Positions 25,561 through 35,700 of a stretch of DNA of 64,000 bases are shown in pieces. Numbering within the stretch: the first letter of the stretch is position 1; each line of letters opens with the position of its first letter. A model generated the notes under the pieces. That model ran no database searches and was not told where the DNA came from. It saw nothing but the letters and a program-made list of their open reading frames with translations. The stretch covers positions 77,047,053 through 77,111,052 of the forward strand of contig CM060732.1 of assembly GCA_030704615.1 (NCBI GenBank), given 5' to 3'. Source of the DNA: Takakia lepidozioides (Eukaryota > Streptophyta > Takakiopsida > Takakiales > Takakiaceae). The translations under genes and the position numbers were made by a program.

Positions 25561-26330
25561 TGATGGTGGAGCACTTCTCCAAGTGGATTGAATTGGTTCC
25601 ATTGCCTGATAAGGCTAGTGAGGGAGCTGCGTATGCATTCTTGGATTGTGTGCTTAGCCGATTCGGTGCTCCAGCTGAGGTACTCACGGACCAAGGGAGA
25701 GAGTTCTTGGGGGAGTTTCAGGCTTTGTGTGACAAGGCCTTGATAGACCACCGCACCACTTCTCGGGATCATCCTGAGGCCGATGGCTTGGCAGAGAGAG
25801 TTGTTCAGACAGTAAAGAGGGGTTTGCGCAAGTATGGCTTGCAGAAGGGACACCTAGGAGATTGGGACCTTCAGTTACCCTGGTTAGCCATGGGCTACAG
25901 GTTCAGCAAGCAAGCATCACTTGCCTCCTTCTCACCATACTTTCTTCTCTTTGGCCGAGAGCCGGATTTGCCTACATCCATTCGCAGAGAAGCTGCTACA
26001 GTTCTTAACCTTGACGATCCGGACGTGTGGGCACGTGCATGTGAGCAGCGTGCAGAGTTGTTCAAGAGAGTCATGCCCATGGCTTTCGAGAACCTTGCCA
26101 TTGCACAACACCGTGATACGTTGAGGTATGCTACCATACGTGGTGGGGGCTATCGTCCTGGGGTTCGGAGATTCAACCCTGGTGACTATGTCTATCTGCA
26201 GCAGACTGCTCCTACGACCCTGGATGTGACTGCAGGACGTGTTATTTTAAAGGGTTCGAGATGTCTTGCCCTCAGGCGTCTTGGTCTTGGAGGGTCGGGA
26301 TGGCATAACTTGGAAGGACCATGTGCGTAA
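25554..26330 (+). CDS. IN: Integrase catalytic core and C-terminal region
   Basis: It continues the integrase: VMVEHFSKWIELVPLP, LTDQGREFLGEF (second Asp) and ADGLAERVVQTVKRGL (Glu), completing the DDE triad. Downstream are PYFLLFGREPDLP and FNPGDYVYLQQ, the GPF/GPY-like C-terminal barrel region. Near 26250 the frame changes once more, and another frame encodes the rest of the barrel (LVLEGRDGITWKDHV) and a tail up to 26400. There is no chromodomain. Confidence 0.88.
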   Translation: MLVMVEHFSKWIELVPLPDKASEGAAYAFLDCVLSRFGAPAEVLTDQGREFLGEFQALCDKALIDHRTTSRDHPEADGLAERVVQTVKRGLRKYGLQKGHLGDWDLQLPWLAMGYRFSKQASLASFSPYFLLFGREPDLPTSIRREAATVLNLDDPDVWARACEQRAELFKRVMPMAFENLAIAQHRDTLRYATIRGGGYRPGVRRFNPGDYVYLQQTAPTTLDVTAGRVILKGSRCLALRRLGLGGSGWHNLEGPCA

Positions 26331-26402
26331 TTGTGCGCCATGTCACCTTCCGAATGTCGATGGCAGGATTGACCCAAACCTGGCAGTGGTATCTGCAGGT
26401 TG

Positions 26403-26612
26403 AGGTGCATGTTGTGTGGGTCTGCTAAAGGGGCAGCCACCATGCTGGTGTGTGATCGATGCTCTAGAGGTTGGCATATGGGGTGCTTGACTCCACCTCT
26501 TGAGATGGTTCCAGATGGGGATTGGTTATGTCCACATGCATTGGATAGTGGGAGTGGATACAACCATGGGAGGCTAACAAGCAACGCAAGGCCCAGCTAC
26601 AGGAGACCTTGA
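26403..26612 (+). CDS. PHD-type zinc finger at the integrase C-terminus
   Basis: The Cys/His ladder CMLC...CDRC...H...C, then W-x2-CPH, follows PHD spacing: Cys4-His-Cys plus a terminal Cys and His where a Cys is usual. PHD fingers read histone H3 tails. It lies directly after the integrase barrel, where chromoviruses carry a chromodomain, one frame off as the sequence stands. Guiding integration to a chromatin state is the likely role by analogy. Confidence 0.72.
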   Translation, partial: RCMLCGSAKGAATMLVCDRCSRGWHMGCLTPPLEMVPDGDWLCPHALDSGSGYNHGRLTSNARPSYRRP

Positions 26613-26894
26613 ATACACGAAGTCCTGGCTCAAGTTCACAGATTGCAAGACGGCGACTAACGATGGGGCTACTCTTGTACCCGGCCTCTTGGTCTATAGA
26701 GTTTGAGTACGATAGGGACAGTGATACAGGACTTAGTACGGCTATGGCTATTACGTCTTGTAGCTATCTGGAGGTAGAGGGACCTATCCACCAGCTAGGG
26801 GGGCGATTGTGGTAGACTACTTTATTGTGCATATATGTGTGGTGTGGTTTGGACAGCGATGTAGTTGTGTAGCGATATGTATGCGCACGACAGC

Positions 26895-27253
26895 TGTCAA
26901 GTTAAATAAGCACAGTGTGAAAACAACTAGCATAAAACTAGTTATTTGTATTTAACACTTGGATTTAGGTCAAGTGTTAAATCAGGTGTCAAGTTTAGTT
27001 TGACACCTGGTCCGTCTTATCTTCACGAGAGCGGCAGTCGCGCAGCTCATCTCTCTCGAGTTGAGCCTGCGCGACCGAGCTCCTGTGTGCGTTTAGATCT
27101 GAGTGTACTCATGATGGGAGGTAGGTTGTGTGTGGGTGGAGTCCCCATAGCTTGGGGTGCCCCTGGCTCGACTACTGTTTTAAAGAGTGATGGTTTTGGA
27201 TTTCACATTGTTTCTTGTGTGGAGAGCAGTGTCATTTGTTAGCTTTCTTATCA
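26895..27253 (+). repeat. 3' LTR, flanked by an 87-bp direct repeat
   Basis: This matches the 5' LTR except around 27120-27137. The 87 bp immediately before it (26806-26892, starting ATTGTGGTAGACTAC) occur again, identical, at 27253-27339 immediately after it. A purine-rich stretch (AGCTAGGGGGGCGA) precedes the first copy and could be the plus-strand primer tract. Confidence 0.9.
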
Positions 27254-27343
27254 TTGTGGTAGACTACTTTATTGTGCATATATGTGTGGTGTGGTTTGGA
27301 CAGCGATGTAGTTGTGTAGCGATATGTATGCGCACGACAACCA

Positions 27344-29282
27344 ACATGTTAGTGAGGATTATGGAACCCGTGGTAAATTACAGTCCCCTACACTTGTCGT
27401 CGATGTCAACTAAGAACCTCAAAAGCAAGAGAGAAAGACATAAAGCAAAAAGAATCCTAATCACCAAAAGCACCTTGAGCGATTGGGGAAGATAATAACT
27501 GTGCGCCATCGCCACCAGCAAGCCACCTCCAGCACAGTTAAGGAGAAGTGAAGCATACAAGCATCCTTGCTAGGTTTAAGAAGGGAGAGAGAGATATTTC
27601 CCAACCCGAGCGCCGCCGCGAAGCATAAAAGCCAGAGGAGGGAAAGAGACGATGCATTCACAACATTGTCTCCCGCCTGTGAGAAGAGACAAAACGCCGC
27701 CATTGCGCATCCCTAGGAGCTCGTCCAGCATGGATACAAAGCAGCAGACAGGGTCGCAGCAAAACGCAGATGCCATAACTCTCATCCCGCAAGCTCAAAA
27801 GCACGAGGAGTGCTGCTGACGGCGGGAAAGACACCATAGGGCCATGCCCGATTTTTCATCCGTGCAGCATGAGTAATCAACACTACTTTTTTCGAAACCC
27901 GACGGATGTCATCCGTTAGCTAGGTTTAAACAATAGGTTGTAGGGTAGAGATTAGGGTTTCATTCCTTAATGAGCCATAATTAAGGATAATTAATTATTA
28001 AACAACAGTCCAGGGCCATCATAGGCTACATATTTCATCTAGTTCAGATGAAAAAGTTAATAAGTTCATCCAGTTGGAGAAGGTTCGTCAATAGGATGGA
28101 AAAACAATACATAATATCCAAGGCAACGGTTTCACATCCTAACAAGTAATTCAACATCCCCAAAAAAATGCCTCATCCAGTACGGAAAAAAGCCATGAAA
28201 GAGGAATAAACGAATTAATGGAAGGCTATAGCAGCAGTGGCTTAATGATCGTCATACTCTGCACGATCGATGCTCTCTAGTATTAATAATACTCCTTTTC
28301 CTTCGAACCTGCTTGCTGGCTGTGGTATATCAGTGGGTTCAACCCCCCCAACCAGATATGTCATATCAAATGTTCGCAGGAACGATGGGGATACAGAGGC
28401 GGTCATAGCAAGGAGATGTGAAAACAGACGTGCAGGACATCGACATTGGGGTTGAATAAATGAACAGAAGAAACAACAGACAGTGACACACACAAACGCC
28501 ACTGAATAGATGAAGATCAGGGATTGTGAAAGTACAGAAAGATCAGGGAGCCGCAATTTTGCAGCACGGGACTAAGATAGAGCCTTGTGGCCATTGACCC
28601 GCGCCCGGTGTGAGCAGAACACAAAGGGATAGAACCTACCTTTGTGACATCAAGACAACCATCCGTATTTCATTTGTGGGGCAAACCCAGATCCGTTGTA
28701 TCTTGGGCCCAGATGTGCCTTCCAAAAAGAGAGCTGGGGGTACTGGATCCCGGTACTCAGATTAGTGTATTTCTAGAAAAATGGATGGTCCTCTGACTGG
28801 GAATGGGTCGCATTTACAGCATCTCAAAACCAAGTAATCTATGATTTTTTCTCAAGCTAACTGAGTTTGGTGGCTTATAGCATTAATTCGGGCTGATATG
28901 TCCCAATTATCTTTGAATTGTGGCTATTAGTTCTGGCTAAATAAGTGACATAATAACATTGTTCAGAGGCCCGATGAGAGGAAATCCAGCTAGGACTGGT
29001 CAAACAAGCTCCCAGCAGCCAATTTCTGACTAAATTGTAATAGTGGCTGATCCTAACTATTTTAACTGCTCTGTGGTGTACTGAGTAATTGGCCGTTTAT
29101 GGAAGTTCAAAACTATTGGGAACTTGGTGGTGAACAATGCAAAAGAGCTACCTTCTGGATAATACCCTACCTTCCTGGAGACGTATGGTGTCAGGGATCC
29201 CTGGTAAGATAATGTGTTAAGGGAAAGGCTGATACAAGTGCATTGCTGGAACTTGGCTCTTCAAAAAATGCTGGCCCCTGAA
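27344..29282. other. Intergenic, no gene recognised
   Basis: Overlapping minus-strand ORFs at 27378-27785 and one at 28242-28556 have no recognisable domain. The end of the latter (to 28242) has fairly protein-like composition and could be a last exon of an unknown minus-strand gene. Nothing else is supportable. Confidence 0.3.
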
Positions 29283-29528
29283 CTATGTTGATTGGCAGTA
29301 GCATATAACATACCCAAAAGTGCCCATCACATGCATTGATACATAATGGCTCTGGCCTGCAGGTGCCAACATAGCAAGTGCAAAATCTGCTAGCTTGGCA
29401 TTGAAGTTATACCTCATTAATATATCAGAGGCCTTGAAATCCTTATTCGTGTGGGCCAGTCCAGTGAGACCACGTGTTGCAACAAGAATAGTGTCATATA
29501 GGCTGATTGTAGTGTGGTCCCACAACAC
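29283..29528 (-). pseudogene. Receptor-like cytoplasmic kinase relic
   Basis: An 81-codon minus-strand ORF preserves kinase subdomains VIb to VIII of the RLCK/PBS1-like family: [10 protein letters not shown] (family RDFKASNILL), [10 protein letters not shown] (the DFG motif is now DFA) and VMGTFGY (family VMGTYGY). The catalytic HRD/YRD region is degraded, and I found neither the ATP-binding lobe nor later subdomains nearby. It may be a single exon ending at GTTATA. Loss of the DFG glycine and absence of flanking exons argue for a relic. Confidence 0.6.
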
Positions 29529-29529
29529 A

Positions 29530-31555
29530 TCATATTGAACTCACAGAGACGTTTATCTTCAAGTTCACCCATTTAGTAGGCCACCATGTGGGCAGGGGGA
29601 GAGAGAATGTGCTCATGTAGTCTCTGTTCCGCCCAAACTGGGCATGGGGTCTATGGCCACAGTGCTACAGCAAACGTCTTATGCGTGGAACACAGAGAGA
29701 GAGAGAAAACAAAGACACCAACCATTCTGCTCCAAAACATTAACGCCTGGTGCATAATGTAGGGGATGTCAAGTACAAAATCACAGGTGCAAGCAGCCTA
29801 TATCTGATGTGGCATGCAGAGAAGAAGGGAGCCTGACACATTCTGCTACAAAATGTAACAAAATTCCGCCAAACTACATCCAGTAAATTGGATTCGGGGC
29901 TTCAATCTTATATGCCGTTCACCAAGATTTATCATGCCCATTTTTTGCAATGTGAAGACATCTACAGATAGCAAGTTGCTGGTCGAGGGTCAAGATCACA
30001 TGTAGTCAATGGGCATACTCAGAAATCCTCATAAATCTGCTTGTAGTCACTTCTTTGTCCTGATTGTTGATACCCATGAAAGCTCTAGGCCTGCGCGGAC
30101 TCGAATACCCTGTGTAAAACTCATGGCGACTTAAGGTGTACCTCTGAGGAACTGCTATGCCGCTGCAAAGATGCATTTTGTGACTCAGAGTGCAGAAGGC
30201 ACCAGTGACAGGTAACAGGCTGCCTCTACTCAGGAAATGGATTGAACTCTGGCTATCAACCTGTGCGTGGTGAATGCACAAGTCTACTTATCTCCAAACG
30301 GTGTAAGCGCTTGTGAGGTATGTGCAGACACATACTTGGACTTCAAGTCTAGTGAGTAAATCTGATCCAAGCAGTGCATGACGTTCTATTGAAACTTCCA
30401 GTCCTCCCACCTTGAATCAAATTTACTCTCGGTAGTGAAGTGCTATTGCATATTTACCTTGTATGCTGTTATACAAAGTGTGCAGAGATTTGATCAGAAG
30501 TGCTACTCAAGAGGGCACATTCACGCTCCAATGTGCACGTGCCCTCCTGTTCTGGACCCACAATGATGCACCACTCATGGAAAAATCCACTTGCCGTCAC
30601 CACAAATATCTTGGCTCTGCAAAAGGAACCACCCCATTGCATCTTTTCATCTCACAACATCCCACTTGCAAGCCACTTATGTAAGGTGGAGGAAACATTT
30701 TAGAGGGTTTAACTATTTGTGAAGCAGAATAGTTTCCAAAATGCATATAGTATTGCCTGTTCATTGGCTTACAGGTCTGATGCCTCTCTATCCCATGAAC
30801 CGTCAATTCACTTGCACTCTGTAACTAGGCTACTCGGTCACCACAGATTTGAGCTTACACCCAGTGGGAGAACACAAACCTATTGCTTCTTGAAACGGAT
30901 GGTGCCCCGTCACACCCAACATCATCCACATGCCCTGCAATAGCACAATGACTGCCGCAAAGAAGGAAGATAAATGTCTCCTGCAATCATCGCGCTCCAT
31001 GAGACCGCATTTCTTTTAGCCATTTTGTCAAAAACCTATCGTGCATATAGAATATGTACTCCTTCTCTGTTTCTATAGAGACGCCCTCCAATTCGATGCT
31101 CATTTGCGAGAAACCGGGGTCATCTCAAAGGAGGGGGTGAATGCCCCTTCCATAGAAGATGCTTCTCTCGATGTAATTGCTAGCTGATGTACACCTGAGT
31201 CATTAAAACTGTTCTTGCATTCTTATTCAACTGCACATCCGTAAGCGAGAATGCTGCCAGTTGCACCGCTGTCGTTGCATCCGATTCATTCAAAGTGGGG
31301 TATCTGGGAATTGAATCTCTCCTTGACGGATTTGGTTCTGGGAGTGGATTGTAGAGCATAATGGGCTTGGAATCTGCAGCCTGTCCCCATTTGGAAACGG
31401 AAAAAGGTTGTGCGGCATCCACCCTTAGGATCTCCCTCTACGATCGCTATGTAAAACCCCTCCGCGCTCAAGTTTCACGCGGGGACATCGTGATCTCTTC
31501 ATCGTGATCGCTTCCCTGCCCGTTGCAAGACACCTGTCAGGCATTTCGGGCATAC
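29530..31555. other. Repeat-derived or empty stretch
   Basis: No domain is visible. A segment at 29625-29680 resembles one inside a hydrolase intron at 41795-41860 (shared GGGTCTATGGC and CAAACGTCT words) and is probably a dispersed repeat. Small ORFs at 30006-30281 and 30463-30943 look random. Confidence 0.3.
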
Positions 31556-31559
31556 TCCA

Positions 31560-31866
31560 AGAAATTGACGACGATGACATGGCTACGAAACGTGGCGACG
31601 ATGATGTGTCAGAGATGACGACATGGCTACGAAACGTGGCTACGTGGCGACGTTGACGTGTCGGAGATGACGACACGGCTACAAAACGTGGCAGTTATGA
31701 TGTGGCGACGATGACGTGTTGGAGATGACGACATGGCTACGAAACGTGGCGATGATGACGTGTCAGAGATGACGACATGGCCACGAAACGTGGCAACGAT
31801 GACGTGTTGGAGATGATGACATGGCTACGAAAACTGACGACGATGACGTGTCATAGGTGACGTGGC
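31560..31866. repeat. Degenerate minisatellite rich in ACGTGKC motifs
   Basis: Six imperfect copies are built on GAGATGACGACATGGCTACG followed by AAACGTGGC, spaced by GATGACGTGT. Unit length varies between roughly 40 and 55 bp. ACGTGGC and ACGTGTC, which resemble plant bZIP (ABRE/G-box) cores, recur throughout. No gene is adjacent, so a regulatory role is only a possibility. Confidence 0.75.
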
Positions 31867-31869
31867 ACT

Positions 31870-32640
31870 ATGCACCCTATTTCGACTCTAAACTAGTCTC
31901 CGACCTTCGTCGTCTCTAGAACTTCCAACTTCACTTGTTGGAGGTGGTATTGTCCACAGAACGGCCAACAGAAACAGCCAAGAATCAAGGCTAGTTACTT
32001 ATTAGTCCTCTTGGATATCAGATTCTCACCAAAAGCCATTTGTGCCCCTTAACCAGCCCCACTTTTCATGAACTCCAAAGAACACCCATCTGAGAAAGCG
32101 GATGGCCATTTCTTTTCAATCTCTTGTGTATCATGATAACCAAGACAAATCTCTAATCAGCACACCTTGGGAAGAATCTTGGAAATTATTTTAGAAACGT
32201 GTTTGCTCTGCTCAATCCTTTCAGAACACATCGCTGGCATCTTGCAGTCATCAATCTTTATAACAAGGGGGGTGCAAAGCTTGAGACCCATTAGTGCGAG
32301 ATTTACTGGTGGACAATCTCTTTGAAATCATTGTTGCAAACCCAAATTTAAACCATTTACCAGTGTTACGAAGGAGATGAGGTTCAACAACTGCAACATC
32401 CAGAGAGTGGAAGAGAATCCAACAATTTCTGTTGTTGAAAAGAATGTGAAGCAAAACAGTGTATCATACTACATTTTTTAAATCTAGGTCTTCATCCTTC
32501 ACCTTCCTCTCCTGAGCAGAGCACAAAGCCTGCAATCGAGTAGGAAAATTTCCTGTCCCCACCTCTTTCCCTCTCCCATCCCCACCGCCCCTACCCTTCC
32601 CAGGAGCATAACAAGGGAGGTGCCAGAATGGGGGGCGAGG
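31870..32640. other. Downstream of coatomer alpha, no gene recognised
   Basis: A minus-strand 67-codon ORF (32251-32454) and neighbouring open stretches could be old transposon sequence, but no motif is recognisable. Confidence 0.25.
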
Positions 32641-32762
32641 GGGAGTTCCTACAACCTTGCAAATAGTACAAAACATGCGCCTGGGGAGAAAGAGCAGACT
32701 TACCAGATGCATCAGAGCCCACAACAGTGAGGCTGGGGGGGGGACAGTTCTACAACCTCATG

Positions 32763-35700
32763 TTACCGCACCTGGGAGTAAGAACAGAGTAGGCCCGAGG
32801 CATCAGAGCCAACGACAGCGAGATCACACACAGTGCACAAAGTGCCGAGTATTTCTGGCACAAATCGTGCTCTACAGTATGGGCAAGAAACATCTCGACT
32901 ACCACGGTAGATTGGTACAAATGTGGCCCCGCATACGACAAATGGGTTGCGGGGATCGTAGTTCAGCTGCATCTCATCTTTGGGGCTCTTCTCACCCACT
33001 TGCAGAACCTGCAGGACAATTTGTACAATATCAGAGATCTTGCATTTAAAATTTTCTTCAAAAGCGTCACTCGACAAGCTCTGAGGCCTTGGGACGGCAG
33101 TCATGCCTGACTGTGGAAGCTCCCTTTAAGTTTGCAGCCATCAGAATCCAATGTTTGTAAATTTGGTGTTCAAACTGAACTGGATCATGACCCTACTTGA
33201 AGGAGCATACAACATTTTCTGCTCCACCATAGGGTATGCCTGCAATGAAGCAAAGCCGAGGGACTCGCTGCACCTGGTCACAACACAGTCATGCCGCCAG
33301 CAAATGGATATACTTAACTAATCATAAAACTACCTTCAAACAAATTCAGCCTCCAGTCTCCCACCACTAACAAGAAACAGCACAGACTACGCTTATGGGT
33401 AAGACAAATTTGCTTTATAACTAGCTGTGGGGCATCCCGACACCCCAGAGACGCTACAAATTCCAGCAGACATGAACTTTAGCTCCCCCATATGTTGCAG
33501 CAAGGTATAACCTCTACTGACATTAGGCCCACATATCCATCAAACTGGTTTGGGAGAGACTGGTCATATAAAGCAGAGAGGATACTTTCCATATCCGTTA
33601 CATTACACAGAGGACCCAGCAGGCATGGACTTGTTTGTGAGGGGGAATATACCATCTCTAGAATAATTCTAAGTTTCAACGTGAACCTACCTGGCGTGCC
33701 TTAGTTGCAACTTGTGGAGACAGACTGAGCTCCAAGAGCCGGCGGGCAAACGTAGCTGCTGTGTTGTAGTTTTTGGACTTGAAGCACACAGACATAGCTG
33801 ACTGCAGACTCAGCTTCAAATGTGTTGCTTGCAGGTTACAGTGTGTGAAATAGGCAGCCAGTTCCGCTTGCCGCACTGGATCATCTTTCAGCAGAGGGTC
33901 CTTTCTCTGTAGTTCAATGCGAAGTGCAAGGGCATAGTCTTTAGCAATCCCAAGCAGCTCCTTAACTTCATCTACTTCTTTACGGGACTCCACCACAACC
34001 ACTGGAATGGTTTGCAGAATGTTGAGAAATAGCCTGCATCCAACAACGCGCATAGCATGGTAAGGTCCACCCAGCATCTATTTCTACTCTGAAGGAAAAC
34101 TTGTGATTAGGCTCCACTATCTGTTGATCTCCAACCTAGAAGCACCTTCGTTTACCATGCCTGATACAGGCAGATTTATGCAGAGGAAGAGTGAAGCCAG
34201 CCACAGGCAGCATAATTTTTACTGCCTCCAGTAGTACTACTTGTGTACATGAGGGAATTTTGGTTTCCCAGTTCTTCCTGTACAGACACAGAAATCCCCA
34301 GATGCTCATAGGTGTGCCCTGCATATGGCCAGGTGGTCTACGTAGAAAATTCACCATAGAAATCTGAGAAGATAGAAATGAAACGTCAGCTATTTTGGTA
34401 TTTCTTGTTTATGCTGTAACCCAACCACAACATCTCCTATTTGAGCGAGTGGGCAAATACTTTTACTGAGTTCAATTTGACCAGGTATGCCCCAGTAATA
34501 CTTGCTGGATATTCTCGATCATATAGGACCCATGCAGCACCTACAAAATGCATAGACCACAATTGTATGGATATCCAAGGATCATACCTAAGCGCCTCTG
34601 TGAACTTGCCCTCTGTCGTTGTCTTGTATGCCATCTTGAGCTTCTCCTCCAGCGAGGACAGCTTATAAATAAGTGCAGGTGAGCCCCGCACATTGGGGCT
34701 TGTAGTCTCACTCCACCCTCTCTCTAATGCCAGAGGCAGGGGCAACAAAGTTGGGAGTGAGGTATGACTGGCTAGGTGGAGCTCAAGGAACACACTCTTT
34801 AGGGGCTCAAAATTCTTAATCCCCAGCTGCCGGCTCAATAGCCGCACAGCTGTGTCAAAGGCCCCTGCAGCCGCATGCTCTCCCGCGAGAGATGAGGTTT
34901 GAGCCCATAGTTCACTGCGTGGTAAGCCTGGGTTTGGAGCACCATTAAATGCAGACCCATTGGCCACTGGTTCAGAAACAGCCATGTCAGGGGGAAGCTC
35001 TAGGTCTTCCATCTCCCAGCCCGCTTCCTCCTCTTCCCCTGAATGGAAGTCCACACATAGAAGATTGCTTAATATCTGCTCCATTATGGCAGACTCCGCA
35101 TTTAATGCAGAAAGCTAGCACTAAAGCCATGTTCATGTCCACCCACTAAACAAACTGCAAATTAAGCATATAACAAAGAACATATTCTATTGCTTTGTAG
35201 GATTTTGTTTTGCTCGACATTCTCGTTGGGAACAACTTACTGAGATAGCAATGAGCCAACAAAATATTAACTAACAACTCACCTTCACCTTTCTCATGGT
35301 GAACCTCGCCATTTGCATCTCCATTCTCATCACCATTAACCGCCTCTGCAAAATTGAGCTCCTCACCCCAAGCCCCCTCAGTGCCATCCTCTTCCATTTC
35401 TGTTGCCGGACCCGTCTCCCCAAAGGCACCCTCAAAAAAGCCCTTACTGACCATCAAGAGAGGCCAGTTACTATCCTGTACTATTGGCTTGGGAGGCAGC
35501 AGTAGCAGTGATTTCTCTGGAGGAGGAACCGAGGGGAGGGCACCATCAAGCTGCTCTGCTAGCCTCTCAGCCACCTCTGTTAGTCCGTGGACCTTTGCAG
35601 TGGCATAGGCCAAAGGTATATGCCCAGATTCCTCCAGAATTGTGACCCTCTCCTTGATGTCCCCAAGATAGAGAGCATTGTGAAACCGCCCCATGACATC

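Larger units (their letters stand above)
15528..27253 (+). mobile_element. Ty3/gypsy LTR retrotransposon encoding a C5-methyltransferase and PHD finger
   Basis: Two nearly identical LTRs (15528-15887 and 26895-27253, both TGTCAAG...TTATCA) bound the element. Internal order is primer site, a leader of about 2.1 kb, an extra ORF, gag with two zinc knuckles, protease, DNA methyltransferase, reverse transcriptase, RNase H, integrase and PHD finger. The RT-RH-IN order is that of Ty3/gypsy. The LTRs differ only around 15748-15765 (one base plus a small shuffle), so insertion looks recent. The coding region nevertheless changes frame about eight times, usually as if one base were missing. A candidate 5-bp duplication AACCA lies at 15523-15527 and at 27339-27343, the latter 85 bp beyond the 3' LTR. 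The host strand is + for all its genes. Confidence 0.93.

Noticed and set aside
26240..26400. Chromodomain at the integrase end
   Set aside because: I looked for the aromatic cage pattern and found only the integrase barrel, then a PHD-type ladder.
22300..26400. Programmed -1 frameshifting at the coding breaks
   Set aside because: There are too many sites, no common slippery heptamer, and they fall inside domains rather than between them.
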